Of a stretch of 64,000 nucleotides of DNA, positions 32,669-46,560 are shown one piece after another. The notes under the pieces were generated by a model. That model made no database searches, was not told the origin of the DNA, and was given only the letters and a program-made list of their open reading frames with translations. The stretch is from Nepenthes gracilis (taxonomy: Eukaryota > Streptophyta > Magnoliopsida > Caryophyllales > Nepenthaceae), in the NCBI GenBank assembly GCA_033239525.1, contig BSYO01000022.1:9319947-9383946 (forward strand). The letters run 5' to 3'. Made by a program: the position numbers and the translations under genes. Within the stretch, counting starts at the first letter, position 1. Each line of letters begins with the position of its first letter.

Positions 32669-32824
32669 CATGATACCGAGGATGGCAAATACAATTTTGG
32701 TCGACCGGTAGCTTCTATCAGATCCATTGCAATGCCCCCATCAAACAAGCTTCTGGCTATGGCAGAAGGGATAAAGCTTGGCTATGCACACGGGTGGGTG
32801 AAATGTGCATGCTGCTTCTTTTGA
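32669..32824 (+). other. Conserved-looking short peptide segment, unrecognised
   Basis: This frame has no ATG at its start. It reads DTEDGKYNFGRPVASIRSIA, then MPPSNKLLAMAEGIKLGYAH and GW, and stops at 32822. Its composition looks like real protein rather than AT-rich noise, and it follows a splice-acceptor-like TTGTTTTTCAG at 32607-32617. It could be an exon of a neighbouring gene or a gene relic. I do not know the protein. Confidence 0.3.
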
Positions 32825-32909
32825 TTTGATCAGGCGTTTGCTGCTTGTAAGAGAGGACACTAGGCAACTTAGGTGGAATTCATTGACACTTATGGTTGTC
32901 TAAATAATC

Positions 32910-33340
32910 ATCTATAACAGTTGTGAATATTTATAGGTCTTGAGGACGTTCTCGTTATGCCCCCCCCCCTCTGCTGCCTCTGTCTAATCACGGCATGAAA
33001 TGATAAGCCACTTCTTTCAGGTAGATGCCCTTTTCTAGGTCTGACACCCCTCCCTCCGCAGCTTGGAAAGCTCCATTTCAGAGCTTTTTGCATCGTCTAT
33101 GATCTCCTGCAGATCATCTTCCAGCGCCAAAGTCCTCTTCCACCAAACCATAAATCCACTCCACGAGTTCTCTATGTCACCCAGGAAAACTGTTCAGAGT
33201 CGGAATCCAATCTAACACATTGCAGCCACCCAACTGATGAAGTTGGATAGCCAAAAATAGGCGTAGAGCAGGATGCAGTAGCATGGATTAGAGAGCCACT
33301 AGGTGAAGGCCCCTTGCAGGGAACCTTTTCTTTCCCCTCT
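32910..33340. other. GC-richer patch with a poly-C run
   Basis: A run of ten C lies at 32961-32970. On the minus strand, 33165-33055 reads LALEDDLQEIIDDAKSSEME in one frame, coiled-coil-like, with no start and an early stop. It may be a relic of a gene; the evidence is thin. Confidence 0.25.
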
Positions 33341-36300
33341 AGATCTTCGTAGTTAGTATCTGTTGGTATTTGAAATCGTTTGAGTTGGGTAAAGATGAGT
33401 CAGAGTATTATTTTATTTTTAAATTTTTTTTAAAAAAATAGATAAAATTATGATTTAATAATATATAAGGTAATTATTTAAATAAATAATGTCCCTTAAA
33501 CATATTTTAAAAATAATATCTACATTAATGCTTTAAACGTAAAAATCCAGGTTTTGGCGTACTACTGGGGCCAAAGTTCATGTGATCCACCTGCCAAATT
33601 GTGGTTCATGGCTCAAAATACCCAGTATCAAGCAGTGCTTTATTATTGAGAAGCAATGTCCCAAGAAATTTTAGTATTTTTTTTATTAGTAAATATATAA
33701 TATAATATAATATGATATAATAAAAAAATCATCAATTACACAGTTACCCATGACTGCTGTTTTCACAGCTCATGTCTTTGGCTGTCGAAGCCTCTGAGTC
33801 TGGTAGTACGGTGCAGTCATGTCTCGCAAACTGCAGCAAATTTTGAATGCTGCCTGTCACGAGAATTGGCTCACTATTATCCTCATATAAAAATTAAAAT
33901 TTAAAAATATTATATTAAAATATATAATTATTTCTCATTACTTTAAAAATAATTTCTACATTTACAAGAATAATAAAATATAATATTTAGAAGGATCGTA
34001 TCAGAATCTCTATTAGGCTGTAGTCTCTAAGTTATACAACTTAATAAAGCTAGAAATATACTATCATTTGTCCGGTCAATTTATCAGTGATTAGAAAATT
34101 TATTTATAAAATTTTGTTTTTTAGAATTTATCAGTGTGGAGAAGTCAAAACCCTTTGAGAGAATTTTATATTTTTTTGAATTTTTGATATTTTTTATTCA
34201 TGACACGCAAACATTTAATTTGAACATGTTAACTATCAGAAGTCTATTGATGGTAAGGATATTGGAGTTTCAACACTATTGAATAAGTTTATTCAAAGAT
34301 TCTAATTTTATCGTAACTGTGCAAATTTAAAAGATTATTTATATAATTATGAATATGATGTTAGTCACCTAAAATCTAATACAATTAAAATAATCAGCCA
34401 TTAAGTTGAGTTTTCTTCTATTATAGATCATCATTTGATGACTCACATCTCATGTAGTTTCCCTCTAAAGCAATTAATTTCTAAGTTTTTCCTTTATTAA
34501 TGTGATTATGTGTTATTTAGTCTTGTATTATTTATTCACTGTATATATTTTTGTTCTTCCTCTTGGTATTAAGTAGGTCTAAATGATAGTTCTTCAATGG
34601 GTTATTGGATCAACATCAAAGGACAAAAATAATGACATTGTAGGACAAAATCAACTGCATAGATGAGACAAAAGTAGATTGAGAGGGTGCATCGCCATTA
34701 AGCGCACACATGGATAAGCACAATGAAACAGAGGAATCGACAGATAACTCAACTTTCAACTGTTAATCATAGGACATTAGACCCAAAATCAACACATACT
34801 ACTTTGTCAAATCCAATTTCAATGACTCAACAAATTCAGAACCAAAACACAAAAATTAATGTATATACTGACATTATATGGGCATTGCATTTACTTGATG
34901 GTCTTGGGCTTTTGCATCCTGCTGCTCCAAAATCGTCGACCTGTATCCAACCTTCTTCGTCAACATCACAGTATCGTTGCCCTATGATTCAAACATGGAA
35001 GGGTCAAGGTGTAACGTTCGGCCTTATGTAACAAGAACACTGGTGGATATATTAAATGGCAAGGCCATCGGATGATAGCATGACAAACACTGCTGCTAGC
35101 CAGTGATGGATACTTAAATGTAAAATCCAGATATACATATTATTTGCAATTCCTAAAGGGAGGACAAAAAGAAGCAATTGCACAAGCAGATAAAATAAGT
35201 TGCACAAGTGATGGGAATTTCAAGAAACAAAACTAGTCAAGAAGTGGGGAAATCTGACGTTGATGTATCACACAATCTGTTCACGTCACGCGGTAGTTTA
35301 TAAATCAACTGTTTTGGATTTTTCTTCTTTGAAGTTACGACTCTGAAACCAAACAAATTGAAAAAGAAAACAAGGTAATATAAACATATTTACCATCATC
35401 TATCATTCTAACGTGAACATTTCTTGTACTATCAACAATTCTTATCCACTGGCTAACAAAGTCTAATTTTAATATATGCTTAAGCATTCATAATCATGCT
35501 TGACTATGAATCTATGATGGTCAAACTTTCTTTAATTTTAGCCAACATATATATATATATATATATATATGATAGAAAAAATTACAAATTTAAATGATAT
35601 ATGTGACAATAAAGAGATGCTGAAAGATTAAGTACTTCCGAATAAAAAATAAATGATATGACTTTTATCCTGTTTAACAATAAAACATCATGAAAAACTC
35701 ATCTCCATTTTTCAAATGTGTTTACACTGTTCTTTTCTCAGAGAGTGGAGATATGGGGAGTACATCGCACGTAAGCCCTCTTCATCCATAATTAACTCTT
35801 CTTAAGGTCATGCTACCACAAGGTCTATGATGATGACCAATTAATTAAATATTGAATCACTCTAATATAAGTCATACATTCAATGGACATGTCATTTAGT
35901 GATCTACTCAATTTTGATACTAAGTTTCACTCAAGTAAAAGATTAGAGTGGTACAAGAGATTGGTGCTCGATGGACTTACAAGGGGGCACTAATATGTTA
36001 ATCATGCCCCAATTCAAGTGGGTTCATTGAAACAATTTTATTTGTAACATTCGAACGCCAACTGCTAACATTTGAATGCCAATCTCCAACATTCGAATGT
36101 TAATAGCCAATGTTCGATACTAATTGCCGCTATTTGAACGCTAGGCTTGTTTTTAAGTAGTTTTGCTTTGTTTTGGAGTGTATATGAGTTTATTTAAAAC
36201 AGTTTAAATGCTGAATTGAGAGAGAAAGAAGAAAGGGAGGAGATTTAGTTAATTTTTTGGCATTTAATCATGTTTATATTTTTATTATCTAAATTATACT

Positions 36301-38588
36301 ATTCTAGCCATTGTTGGAATATTTGTCAATGATTTTTTTTTTTATTGCTATCTTATTATTCATTACAAAATTTGCTAAATTTTTTGTAAATCTAAAGATG
36401 AATTTGAGGATTTTATTGTCAATTTTGTGTGATAATTTTTTAGATTGACCGTTTTCAATAAAATGAGATGCCAAAGGCAGCCTGAGGCTTAGTGGTAAAC
36501 TTTGCCTGGAATAACCCTACTAAATATTTGGGCCAAGCCTATTCATATCCTTTTATCGAGCCTAAACTAGTCCCATATGAGAAATAGGTTTAGACCTAGC
36601 AAAACCTAAAAAGATGAATGAGTGTATGGAGCATAGTAGTAAAGTTAAATGATATTTCAAAACGCATAAAAAATTAATGATGCTAGATGTGCTAAAATTT
36701 AGTGCTATATAAAATGATGAGCTTAGTCAGAAAAATTTACTATTGAATATGTTAACATATTACTCGTGATAAAAAGTGATTAAATATTAACCAACTAATT
36801 ATAAATATGTGATTATCTAAAAAACTCTTCAAATTTATAACTTTATAATATAAATCAGAACCTTTTGTTCATTCCAAGTGGAAAACCTTAAATGAACTCA
36901 TTCTACACATTGGAACTTTGATCTCCTTGCCTTTGACAGAAATATGAAGGATGACATGCTAGGATTAAGATTTTCAGATTGATGGTTGAGAGAAAATGAA
37001 TGGTGAACTGAACGAACTATGGGAAATGAAATATTTCTCTAGAGTAGGATACTCTCTCAAGTATGGTCCTCCGAGTATTTCAGTAAAATGGTATTTGCTT
37101 CTTTTAGAGAAGTTGAGGGTAGTTAAAAGTACAACAGTTTAAATAGGTAGCGGGAAGAGCTGTCTTCTGCTAGAACGGACATCGTGCGGAAGTGGAACGA
37201 TAGTTCTCGACCAGTTTGTTGCTCAACCATCCTGTTGAGTCGACAACACCAAGAACACTTAATTCACAACTACGCTCGAGTAAGCCATCATGCGGTAGTC
37301 ATTCAGAACCTCTCTGCCAAAACAGTGCTCGAGTGAACAGACACACAGACATCAGCAACCCACGTTCGGACAATCCATGCTCAAGCAAACTGGCTCGCAC
37401 AGATGACAAATTTCAACCTGAACACCTGGTTGGAACTCCTTCGTGGTGTTTTGTCCAAGGGAAGAAATGGTATCAACTTTTGGAGAAGTCCAGAAACGAA
37501 AGTCTGATTTAATCAAACTTTTCCGAATCAGAAAGTCAAGGGTGATGGACATCGGCGATGTCTTGAAGAACTTCAGCAAGTTTTTAGCCGTTGATCCTTC
37601 TGTGCTTGTTTCTGTTTGAGCTTATGGAAAATTTAATATTCCCTTCATGCCGTGATTGTTATTCTTAGATAATAAGGGAATCCTCTTTTGTGTCTTATTT
37701 TTTGTTTTGCCAACAAAGCAACCAATCAGATCAAACTTTTCTGAATCAATCGGCGATGTCTTGAAGAACTTTAGCAAGTTTTTAGCCGTTTTCTGTGCTT
37801 GTTTCTGTTTGATTAGATAATCTTTTTATTTCTTATTTCAACCAACCAATCAGATCATAACATCGAAATTCTTTAAAATATCTCTTCCTCTTTAGAGTTT
37901 TCTACAAAATAAAATAACAATAGCATGAAATAAAAAACTCATCCTGCTGGGAGGCCCCCTCAATGCATCTTTACTTGCTGCCTCAACATCAGAAATATCA
38001 AAGACGAGAGAGAGCAATCATCTCTTCAGCAAGTTGCCAAAGCTACCTTCTCCAAAATTCCATTAATTGTAAAGCAGATATAAAAACACTTCTTCCAAAA
38101 ATGGGCAATGAAATTGTTAAACATGCTCCCAAAATTAAGCATAGCTTGTTAGATAAACTTAAATGCTAAATCATTTTATTAGTAGAGACATCTTCAGTTT
38201 TAATATTCAACCGTATCCTAGAGAGCTTCCAAGGTAACTCTAATTTTCAGATTTAGTGGATTCTAAATATTGTTCTTTTATCACGTTTGTTAACCAATGC
38301 TTTGAAGATTAATTTCAGTATTTTCTCCCACTTTAATTTCCTCTCAAAATCTCATGTCTCCATTTCAAGCAGTATCACAGTTAACCACAAAATGAAACTA
38401 TGGCAAAGTAAATTTCTAGTTCATGCAGTCATATCCCAAGTAAAATGGTTTATCTTGCTCTAAAAGAAGTCATATGTAATTCTCTCAGAGTACTGAAAGA
38501 CGGGTGCTACCCAAGAGGAACCGATAACTGGTCTTTGAATCCTCCCTCATTTGTGATCTCTTTATCCTAGTTCTACCGAAGAACGATA
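33341..38588. other. AT-rich intergenic stretch with small repeats
   Basis: More than 5 kb without a supported gene. It includes an (AT)n tract at 35546-35570 and four degenerate CATTCGAACGCCAA-type units at about 36046-36142. A tandem duplication near 217 bp spans 37511-37854 (core CGGCGATGTCTTGAAGAACT at both 37553 and 37747). Short frames at 34723-35031 and 37216-37512 have no recognisable domain. Confidence 0.55.
37511..37854. repeat. Tandem duplication, unit about 217 bp
   Basis: Both copies hold ATCAAACTTTTCYGAATCA, CGGCGATGTCTTGAAGAACT, AGCAAGTTTTTAGCCGTT and TGTGCTTGTTTCTGTTTGA. The second copy is shortened by internal deletion. Confidence 0.65.
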
Positions 38589-39855
38589 TGTTGGGATTCG
38601 ATACCTGGATTCACACACAACTAGGTCGCAGCGGAAAAATCCGAACCCCTCGTCAACCATCAACCACTAATAATGTAAACACAAAGAATATAAGAATGTA
38701 CAACGATTTTTAACATGAAAAATCCTTCTAAACAAAAAAAAAATTATGGACAAATTCCGAAAAAATATCATTATATAAAATCGATTACAAAAATCTCCAA
38801 AACAAAATATCAACAACCCATCCGAGATAGAATAAGAAAAATGATTTCCAGAGTAAGGAAACTCTCTTTTCCTCTTCTTCTCTCTATTTTTCTTCTCTCC
38901 TTTCCCTCACTGGTGGTGTTATCTACTCACTGATTTTACAAGTGTGGTGGTGAACTACGAACGATGAGAACTCCCTTCCCTACTTTATTTCTGTTCCACT
39001 CCGCCCTCCGTTCCGCACGCGATTCACCACACATCGTTCACACACATTGTCTTAGGAAGTGCCTGGTGCACTTTATAACAACGCCTGACCAATAACCCAC
39101 CTGCTCACGTGCCCTGATATTGTAGAAAATTTATCATGCCAGATTTATCGTTTTGTATATTTTTATCAGTTCCCGTGCTTTCTCACAGGCGGCGCATACC
39201 CTACAACTCAACCTGCTTTGCACAAATGACACATGTCTTGCTCTGTACAGACGGCGCATGATTTGCAGGTCAGCTATTCGCTTTGCCAGGTTGTGTGCCA
39301 GCTCTAAAGGTCAACTATACACTACTTCGGCCTTTGGGCATCACCACTCCGACAATGCACCACTCCGGCCGTTGATCCACTTCTGTCGTGATCCACTCTG
39401 GCACCCAGAGTCACTCCGGTAAATTCACTTCAGTGAATTTGTCACTCCAATATTTGCCCATTCTAGCAAATCGATCACTCTAGCAAATTCACCACTCCAG
39501 CATTTGCCATTCCGGCAAATGCCACTTCGGCAAAGTGCCACTAGATTAATTGCCCACTCCGAGAAATGCCACTCTGGCCTCTAGGAGATAACCATTCCGA
39601 GATTTGCCCACTTTGACAAATTAGTCACTCTAACAAATGCTCACTCCGTTTTGACATTTGCCCACTCTGGCAAATTGGTCACTCCGACAAATACCATTCC
39701 GGCATTTGTCACTTTGAGATTTGTTTACTCCAGTCTTTTGCTGCAGTCAATTTGCAGCACTCCGAATTTCACACAAACCTTACACAATCTTCCAATGACA
39801 TACCCATTTATTAAACTACCCACAAAAAAGTGATCAAATCCAATATGATAAACCC
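38589..39855. repeat. LTR-like repeat E, copy 1
   Basis: It starts TGTTGGGATTCGATACC and matches 43749-44872 over about 1.2 kb: ATTCACACACAACT, GTCAACCATCA, TTTTTAACATGAAAA, CACAAGTGTGGTGGTGAA, and AACTACCCACAAAAAAGTGA at the far end. The TG start and TGTTGGGA form suggest an LTR. No matching target duplication was found, so it may be one LTR of a large decayed element or an independent solo copy. Confidence 0.6.
39410..39735. repeat. Degenerate CACTCCGGCAAATT tandem block in repeat E copy 1
   Basis: Units of roughly 20-40 bp built from CACTCCGGCAAAT, TTTGCCCACTCC and GGTCACTCC follow one another about a dozen times. Copy 2 carries a different, shorter version at about 44380-44760. Confidence 0.65.
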
Positions 39856-40879
39856 AATAATTTGCTAAAACTCCATTTTGGTGAAGCACTAACTCGGAAA
39901 TCTCTTCACAAAGACTGGATTGTTGCCAGATCCATTGCATAATACTTGCTGGGATTCTAGTACATAATCATGGGTTTTTCGTACTGGATTTTGTGCATTT
40001 ATCAGTTAGAGTGCAAAGTAATATCTACAGCCTGAAAAAGGCAAATAACATGAAATAAAAATTTAAAGAAGAGAGTGAGAAAATCAATTAAATGGACGTG
40101 AAGAGGAGAGACAGTACATTGGTTGATTGCTTAATTTTCACCTGCTTTGTAGCATATATATCATAACAAAACGCTACCGAGCCTACCAGGTTACTTAACT
40201 GAGCAATTCCCGCTGTCAGCCAGCCGAGCAACATGAAGGAGTGGGCAACTGCCCAGTAGTGTAGAAGTATTCCATTTGATCCTTCAAGAGTAAGGCACCT
40301 AAGAGAATGTTCTAGGCAACGTCTTAGATACAATTATATGAGATTTTCTAGTTCAGTGTTCAAAATTTTTAAATATTTGTATAAATCCTTTTATTAAAGT
40401 CAAAATTGAGTTTATCATGACAAAATAGAGGATACTAGGATTGATGTAATCAAGACACTATAATGATGACAAGTAGTTTCCGATTTAAATAAAGTGGAAG
40501 ACTTAGATACACTACCAGATTGGTTGAGATGGTGACTTCCAAGTAGAGAGTCTTTTTCACATTAATTTTAAATTAATTTTGAGGAGGGCTTGTTTGAACT
40601 TCTTCTCTTATAAAATCGAAATGCCCACCTCCGTTTTCTATGCCACACTGGTAGCTAGCACAAAAACATTTTTATAAGGTGGGTAGCTTGAGAATTGCCT
40701 TCATAAAAACTCAACCCTATCTCATTTTTGACTGTTTTATCTAAACCTAACATATAGTCAAACTTTTTCATACTTTATGTGAATATTATCAACTAGATCT
40801 TGATTTTTTTGAGTTTATTTTCAAAATACTTTATCTTATATCACACTAAATTTTTAGAGCCTCTCCTTTTTGGACAATG

Positions 40880-42000
40880 TTTCAAGATTTTTTTTTCATA
40901 TTCTAATTCATCTACTTTTTTAAAAGAACTTTATTTGTTCATATAGTCACTATACTATCATGATACAATTCATTAAATATCTTTTAAAGTCATTTAATTT
41001 ATTTTTTAATTTAGAGTCTGATCAATTAGAATTGTCAAACTCCTTATCATGACCTTAAGTAGGCTCATCATTGCTTTTAATAAGAGACACAAAGGCCATA
41101 TAGGTAGAATTCTTTCTAGAGTGGAAAGCCTCACTTTTAGTCTTCTCACCGTCCTCATTAGAAACAATAATATATAAGGCTTTATCATTATTATATTTGA
41201 AAGTTAAGACATTTAAATCTAATGTATCTGAACTCTAAATATTAGTGGCATTAAATACCTTTGAATTTTTTGTCATTGAACTTATTTTCTTTTTCTCTAT
41301 TTTTCTGTAATTTGATAAGGTGTTAAACTTTTCATAAGATTTTCTAAAAATTTTAAAATTTTTTTAAAATTATTTTGTAAAGAAAGTAATTTTCTCATCT
41401 TCTATAAACTTATTTCCCAAATTATCACAAGACTTTTCTTTTATAAATCTTAAGGTAATAAATTTATCATTTTTCTTTTGTTGGAGAGACAATTTATAAG
41501 TTTAAAGAAATTCAAATAACTCTTTAATTTTTATCTAATTAAAATCCTTACTTTCCTCAATAGTGACTATCAGCCAAACTTGCCCTAGTGATGACTTCAA
41601 ATCTTTTTAAACAATTATCTTTTTAATAATTTTTATTCTAGGTTGAAGGAAAAACTAACCATGTTATTTGGTTTGGTATAAAACTCACTAAATATTTCGT
41701 CATTTTTATTCTTAATTATTCATATCTAGTGGTTAACGTTCATAATTTTTAATTTTTAACCATTTTAATCCTTTCATGTGTAGTATATAAAATATCCAAC
41801 ACTTCATTAATAATTTCACATATTGATACTTGTCAAAACTCATCAGATGAGATTGTTATAAAAATGATATGAATACCCTTATTATTTCAATTATTATAGT
41901 TAATTTCATCACTTGACCATGAGCCCTAGTCTTTAGGTGAGGCAATCCCATTTTCAACCTTGATGAAAGGAGTCCATCTTCTATCCACACATAACCAAAT
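40880..42000 (-). pseudogene. Ty1/copia gag remnant (element F)
   Basis: Minus-strand frames read TPFIKVENGIASPKD, EIINEVLDILYTTHERIKMV and LTTRYE, then IKDLSK-type and SNEDGEKTKSEAFHSRKNST segments. They follow the plant copia gag pattern (W.IVENG..., NNKAL..I...IS..EF..I..CE.A.E.WDIL..THEG...VK..KL..L...FE). A decayed primer binding site lies just upstream at 42133-42144. Numerous stops make it a relic. The 3' continuation below 40880 is coiled-coil-like and fades out. Confidence 0.72.
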
Positions 42001-42132
42001 GTGCTGTCCAACAATTATAAGAAGGTTGTCATCTAAGCCTTCTAATAGGTATAGTTATTTTTGTTAAAATACAACATAATAGATAAGGAATGATTCATAT
42101 TCATTTAGACAAGAGGGAACGATCGAGGTAGA

Positions 42133-42144
42133 CTCTAATACTAA
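42133..42144 (-). promoter_or_regulatory. Decayed primer binding site of element F
   Basis: On the minus strand TTAGTATTAGAG is a mutated form of TTGGTATCAGAG, the initiator tRNA-Met site. It lies upstream of the minus-strand copia gag. The AT-rich DNA at 42150-42660 would then be its LTR. Confidence 0.5.
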
Positions 42145-43748
42145 TTGAAAAAAATTAGATAATCTTAGTAATTATAGTTTTAATCTTATACACTGCGAAA
42201 GATAATTTTATAAATATTTAATATATATAAAGAATATTTGTCTCTAAGTATTATGAATATAAAACGTAAATTATACTCATTTAATATCACTAATATGCGC
42301 AATATAAAGTGTAAAAAAATAAATTAACATGGAATATAATGACGAGGAAAAAAATTTAAAAATCAAATAATTCTTAAGTAAAATATTCAAAATTTCTCAA
42401 ATCAGTCATAAAAGATTTACTATAAAAAAAAAATTAACTTATAGAACAAGTAGTATAAATATACTAATATTTAACCAATTTACTTTTGACATATAAATCC
42501 TATTAAAGAATTCATTGAATTTGCCTCATAGTAATAGAATTGGACACCTTCCGATTTTTTTTTAAACAACACTTGAATACCTCAAAAATAATCAATATTT
42601 TTGAAAACTTTAGTATTCAAGCTACAAACAAAACTCCGAAGGCCTAAAGGTTTAAAATAGATGTTTAGTAGTGGTTAAATGAATCGCACAAAAAAAAACT
42701 TTGTCATTTGGATCATAACTTAAGGAAAATGTTTTCTCTACTTCTCCTCACTTCTTTAGCTCTCATTTTATTCTTTTTCAGATGGATGACAACTAGATCA
42801 ATGGAAAAAGTTTATTTATAAATGAAACTGAAAATTAAGACAAAAATACATAACTATAGATTCTACATATTGACGTTTGAATACTAATTTAAATACTCGC
42901 CTGAATACCCTAATGTATGCACATGATTCATTGGCACATGTGAGCAACCCATTTTGTTAAATTGAGCATATATGTAATCCAATGGCGGACAAGCGCAGTC
43001 CTTTCCATTATTGGCACAAATGCATGACCTATTCTATTATTTTGATAAAGCTGTACATGAAAATGAACCTTAGTATTCAAATGTTATTGAATACCAAATA
43101 TTTTTGAGTATTCGGTCCTTTTCAACTTTAATGTTGAATTTCAATTGATAAATAAAAAGACTTATATACAACTCCATTGGATAAAATTTTGTCATAAAAA
43201 TAATTTAATAAAATAGATCAAACAGAAACCAACACTGACTTGAATAGCCATTGGTTACTAAAAGGTAACCAACCTCTTCCATCCCCTATATGTACCCGAT
43301 TAAACATATTTTGGAAGGTTTCCCAGATCAAGAGTTTGACAATTTTGAGGCAAAGTAGATTTTGAGAACACATTCTTCAAACTTTGACAAAAAATCAGTA
43401 ATTCAACTACGACGTTAAGGTATTTTTACAAATTTGTGAATGTGTTATATATAATATGTATTATTTATAGTATGTTCCATTATTATCTAGTTTTTAAGTG
43501 TCTCGTAGTTTTTTTGGGAGTTTAAACTAGCTAGACTGACCCCCTATAGTGATCTCTATCACTTATGAATTGATTTTATCAATTAGAGACCAATTATCAA
43601 TCAGTTAAAAACGGTATATCACAAATTATAAAATTTGAGTTTTTTTACATTTATTTTTGTAAGTTTTTGTATTTTCACACTTACCTTATAATCACTAAAT
43701 CTGATGTAAGAGACCAGCTTTCTTAATGGTTTCCATGAACACTAACTC

Positions 43749-44872
43749 TTGGGATTCGACACTCGAATTCACACACAATTGAGCATAGCGAAAAAACCCA
43801 AACCACCCTGTCAACCATCAGTTATCAATTTAGTAGGCACAAAAAATAAATAATGTATAATGATTTTTAACTAGGAAAACCCTTCTCAATCAAAGAAAAA
43901 AAATTACGGAACAAACTCTGAAACAAATTCTAATATGTAAAATTGGTTACAAAAATCTCGAGATAGAATACTAACAACCTACCCGAAACAGAATAAGAAA
44001 AATAATTTTCAGAGTAAGAAAATTCTCATTCTCTCTTTTTCTCTATGTTTGTCTTTCTCTCATTACTCTAACTAGTTGTACTTTTTGCTCACTAATTTCA
44101 CAAGTGTGGTAGTGAATGGCAACCAACAATGGCTCCCTTCCGCACTCGGCTCTGCTCCAATCCACCCTTTGTTCTACACACAGTTGACCCACACGTTCAC
44201 TCACACTTTCTTCTGAAGTGTCTGGTACTCCTTATAATGACACCGACTCCAAATCTCATCTGCTCACCTAGCCTGATCTTGCAAATAATTTGTTATACCA
44301 ATTTTGTCATTTTTTGCGCCTTCACAAGTTTTCGTATTTTTTCAAATGGCGCATCTCTGTAAATACAGGTGACTAACTCTAAAAGTCAACTGCTTGTTCT
44401 GAAAGCCTGCTACCTACTCCTCAAAGCCTGGTGCCCACTCTGCAAAGTCATCTACCAACTTTGCCCGGTCAACTACTCCGAACTAGCGCTTTCTGGTCAC
44501 TCTTTTACATTAGCGTCCCATCTCAGCTTAGCTAGCCAGCCTCCCTGATCGGCCTCTTCTCTCCACCGGCCAACCTCTTTAGTTGGCTTCTTACTGCCCG
44601 GCCATCCTCTTGTAGACCTGCTCGGCTCCACCAATGGCCTTGCTTGACTTTACCCTTGGCCCTGCCGGTTCTGCCATTGGCCATGCCCAACTCTTCCCTT
44701 AGCCCTACCGGCAATTTTTGCTCCGACATTTGCCCACTCCGATAAATTGGTCACTCTGGTCATTTGCTACAACCAATTCACAGCATTCCGAATTTTGTAC
44801 AAGCCCTATATAATCTTCCGAAAAAGCTTCCGTTTGTTGAACTACCCAAAGAAAAGTGACCAAACACAACAC
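43749..44872. repeat. LTR-like repeat E, copy 2
   Basis: Partner of 38589-39855, starting TTGGGATTCGACACTCG (the first TG is lost). It ends near AACTACCCAAAGAAAAGTGA and CAAACACAACA. The interval between the two copies includes the copia remnant F, so this may be a nested arrangement. Confidence 0.6.
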
Positions 44873-46059
44873 TAACACCTTTCTCCATTATACCAAGTCA
44901 GATTCCCATATTTGATGGGGAATATTATGATTAGTGAAGTTCTCAAATTAAGACCATCTTCATCTTGCAAGGTCTGTGCAATGTGACCGAAAAATAATTT
45001 GAAGAAAGCCTCAATGGGAAAGCAGCTCGTTATTAACCGATGAAATGGAGAAGGTTTACAAAATGAATATGAAAGTGAATGATACACTAACTTGTATGTC
45101 ACTTAGTTTTCGTGTCTCATAGTTTTGTGCTTCCTTGGGAGTTTAAACTAGCTAGACCAACTCTCTAGACTCATCCTCCACAACTTATAAATTGATTATA
45201 TCAATGGGAGATCAATGATCAATTGCCAATCAATAAAAAAAAAGATATATTATAAATTAAAAAACATTCTAAGTCCTTTTAATTTCTAATAGCAAAATTC
45301 TGAAGTATTTCTCATTTCTACTTCCAAGTTTCAATATGTTCACAAACATTCATAATGACGTAGGAGATAATGTTTGAGAATACTCATCCAATAAAAGAAA
45401 TTATAGTTTGAATAGTATGCTTAGAGAAACATGCATCCAACATAGTGTCAAATATATTTGCATCCTCATCTTGGTTAATGAATTATGAGGTTAAGCATTT
45501 AAGAAAGCTTGACGTGGAGACTACAGACAACTTTCTTACATATGGAATTTGAATAGAAAATTTACATTCATCACCTAGAAATTTGTTATAAAGGAAAGAA
45601 GAAATATGTCTTTGAGAAAGTACTCTTATGATTTAGAGGTCTACCAGACGGTAGCACAAACCTACTTAATTCCTTTATGGTTTATTATAGATAATTCTGT
45701 TAGTTAATTTGTAAAGTTGGATGATGGTTTCCCATGTTAGTGTTGTTTCAGGTTGCTGCTAAGAATTTTTCGAAGTCAGCATGTTGAAACTTTGTTAGAA
45801 GGTGAATCTGTGGATTCACATTATTTGTGCTGATCTGGAAGGAGAGAACTATTTATATGCAACATTATTATTTCCAAATTGTCGCATTATTTGTTGGAGT
45901 TCTTCATTGTGGCCTACGCTTTCTTTATAAGGCAGTGTAAATGCGCTATTAAGAAACTTCTCTGACCCTGATGTGAAGTGTTAGTTTGGAAAAAGATGTA
46001 TGTTGAGAAGTAACATATCTCAGATAAGTTTTTTTGAATCGTCCAAACTGTTAACCATG

Positions 46060-46560
46060 TCTAAAATTGTGAATATAAAAAGGAGAGTTTCTGATAGAAT
46101 TATCATAAGTTCTCTACAATGGTTTTAATATACTCTTGTATAAATTTAAGAAATTAAGGATCTTTCTAAACCAGCAAAGCATGAGTTGGTTGGCTCACTC
46201 GAAGCTCAGGAGCAAAGGGTGAGAAAATACAACCACCTAAGATGCTCATGATTAAAACTAGATTGAGAAATTCAGATTCTCATAGGATAAGACCACAGTA
46301 GGATCGAAAGAAAGCTTTTCTCAAAAAAGTAATTCTTTCAATAACTGTAGTAGACAACATGGAAATCATAATCAGAATAAAGGCACAGGTAGAGGCAAAG
46401 AAGTAAGAGGATTTCATTATCAGTAATATAACCTAATAATTTCAATGATGATTGTTCCAGTTGCAAAAAGGCTAGTCATGAGTTTAAAGATTGTTTTTTC
46501 AAGTAGACAAGGTACAAATAACCATTCAGAATGTAGTTGCTGGAACAAAGAGAAAAGGGA
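46060..46560 (+). pseudogene. Ty1/copia gag remnant (element G) with zinc knuckle
   Basis: About 46085-46220 reads VSDRIIISSLQWF and then KHELVGSLEAQEQRV, matching the gag end block (ES.DL....ELIGSLQAHEQR). At 46459-46500 the frame reads CSSCKKASHEFKDC, an intact CX2CX4HX4C zinc knuckle, which in copia gag binds the RNA genome. Frames between these blocks are broken. Fainter gag-like sequence may begin near 45380. No protease or pol could be followed downstream. Confidence 0.68.

Noticed and set aside
33370..34000. AT-rich blocks that look like MITEs
   Set aside because: No clear terminal inverted repeats or TA/TAA target duplications could be matched by eye.
34723..35031. Plus-strand frame of 102 residues in AT-rich DNA
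   Set aside because: No domain, low-complexity Thr/Gln/Asn content, and no supporting neighbours.
36478..36530. tRNA-like A box (GGCTTAGTGGTAAAC)
   Set aside because: No matching B box (GGTTCGANTCC) follows and no cloverleaf can be folded.
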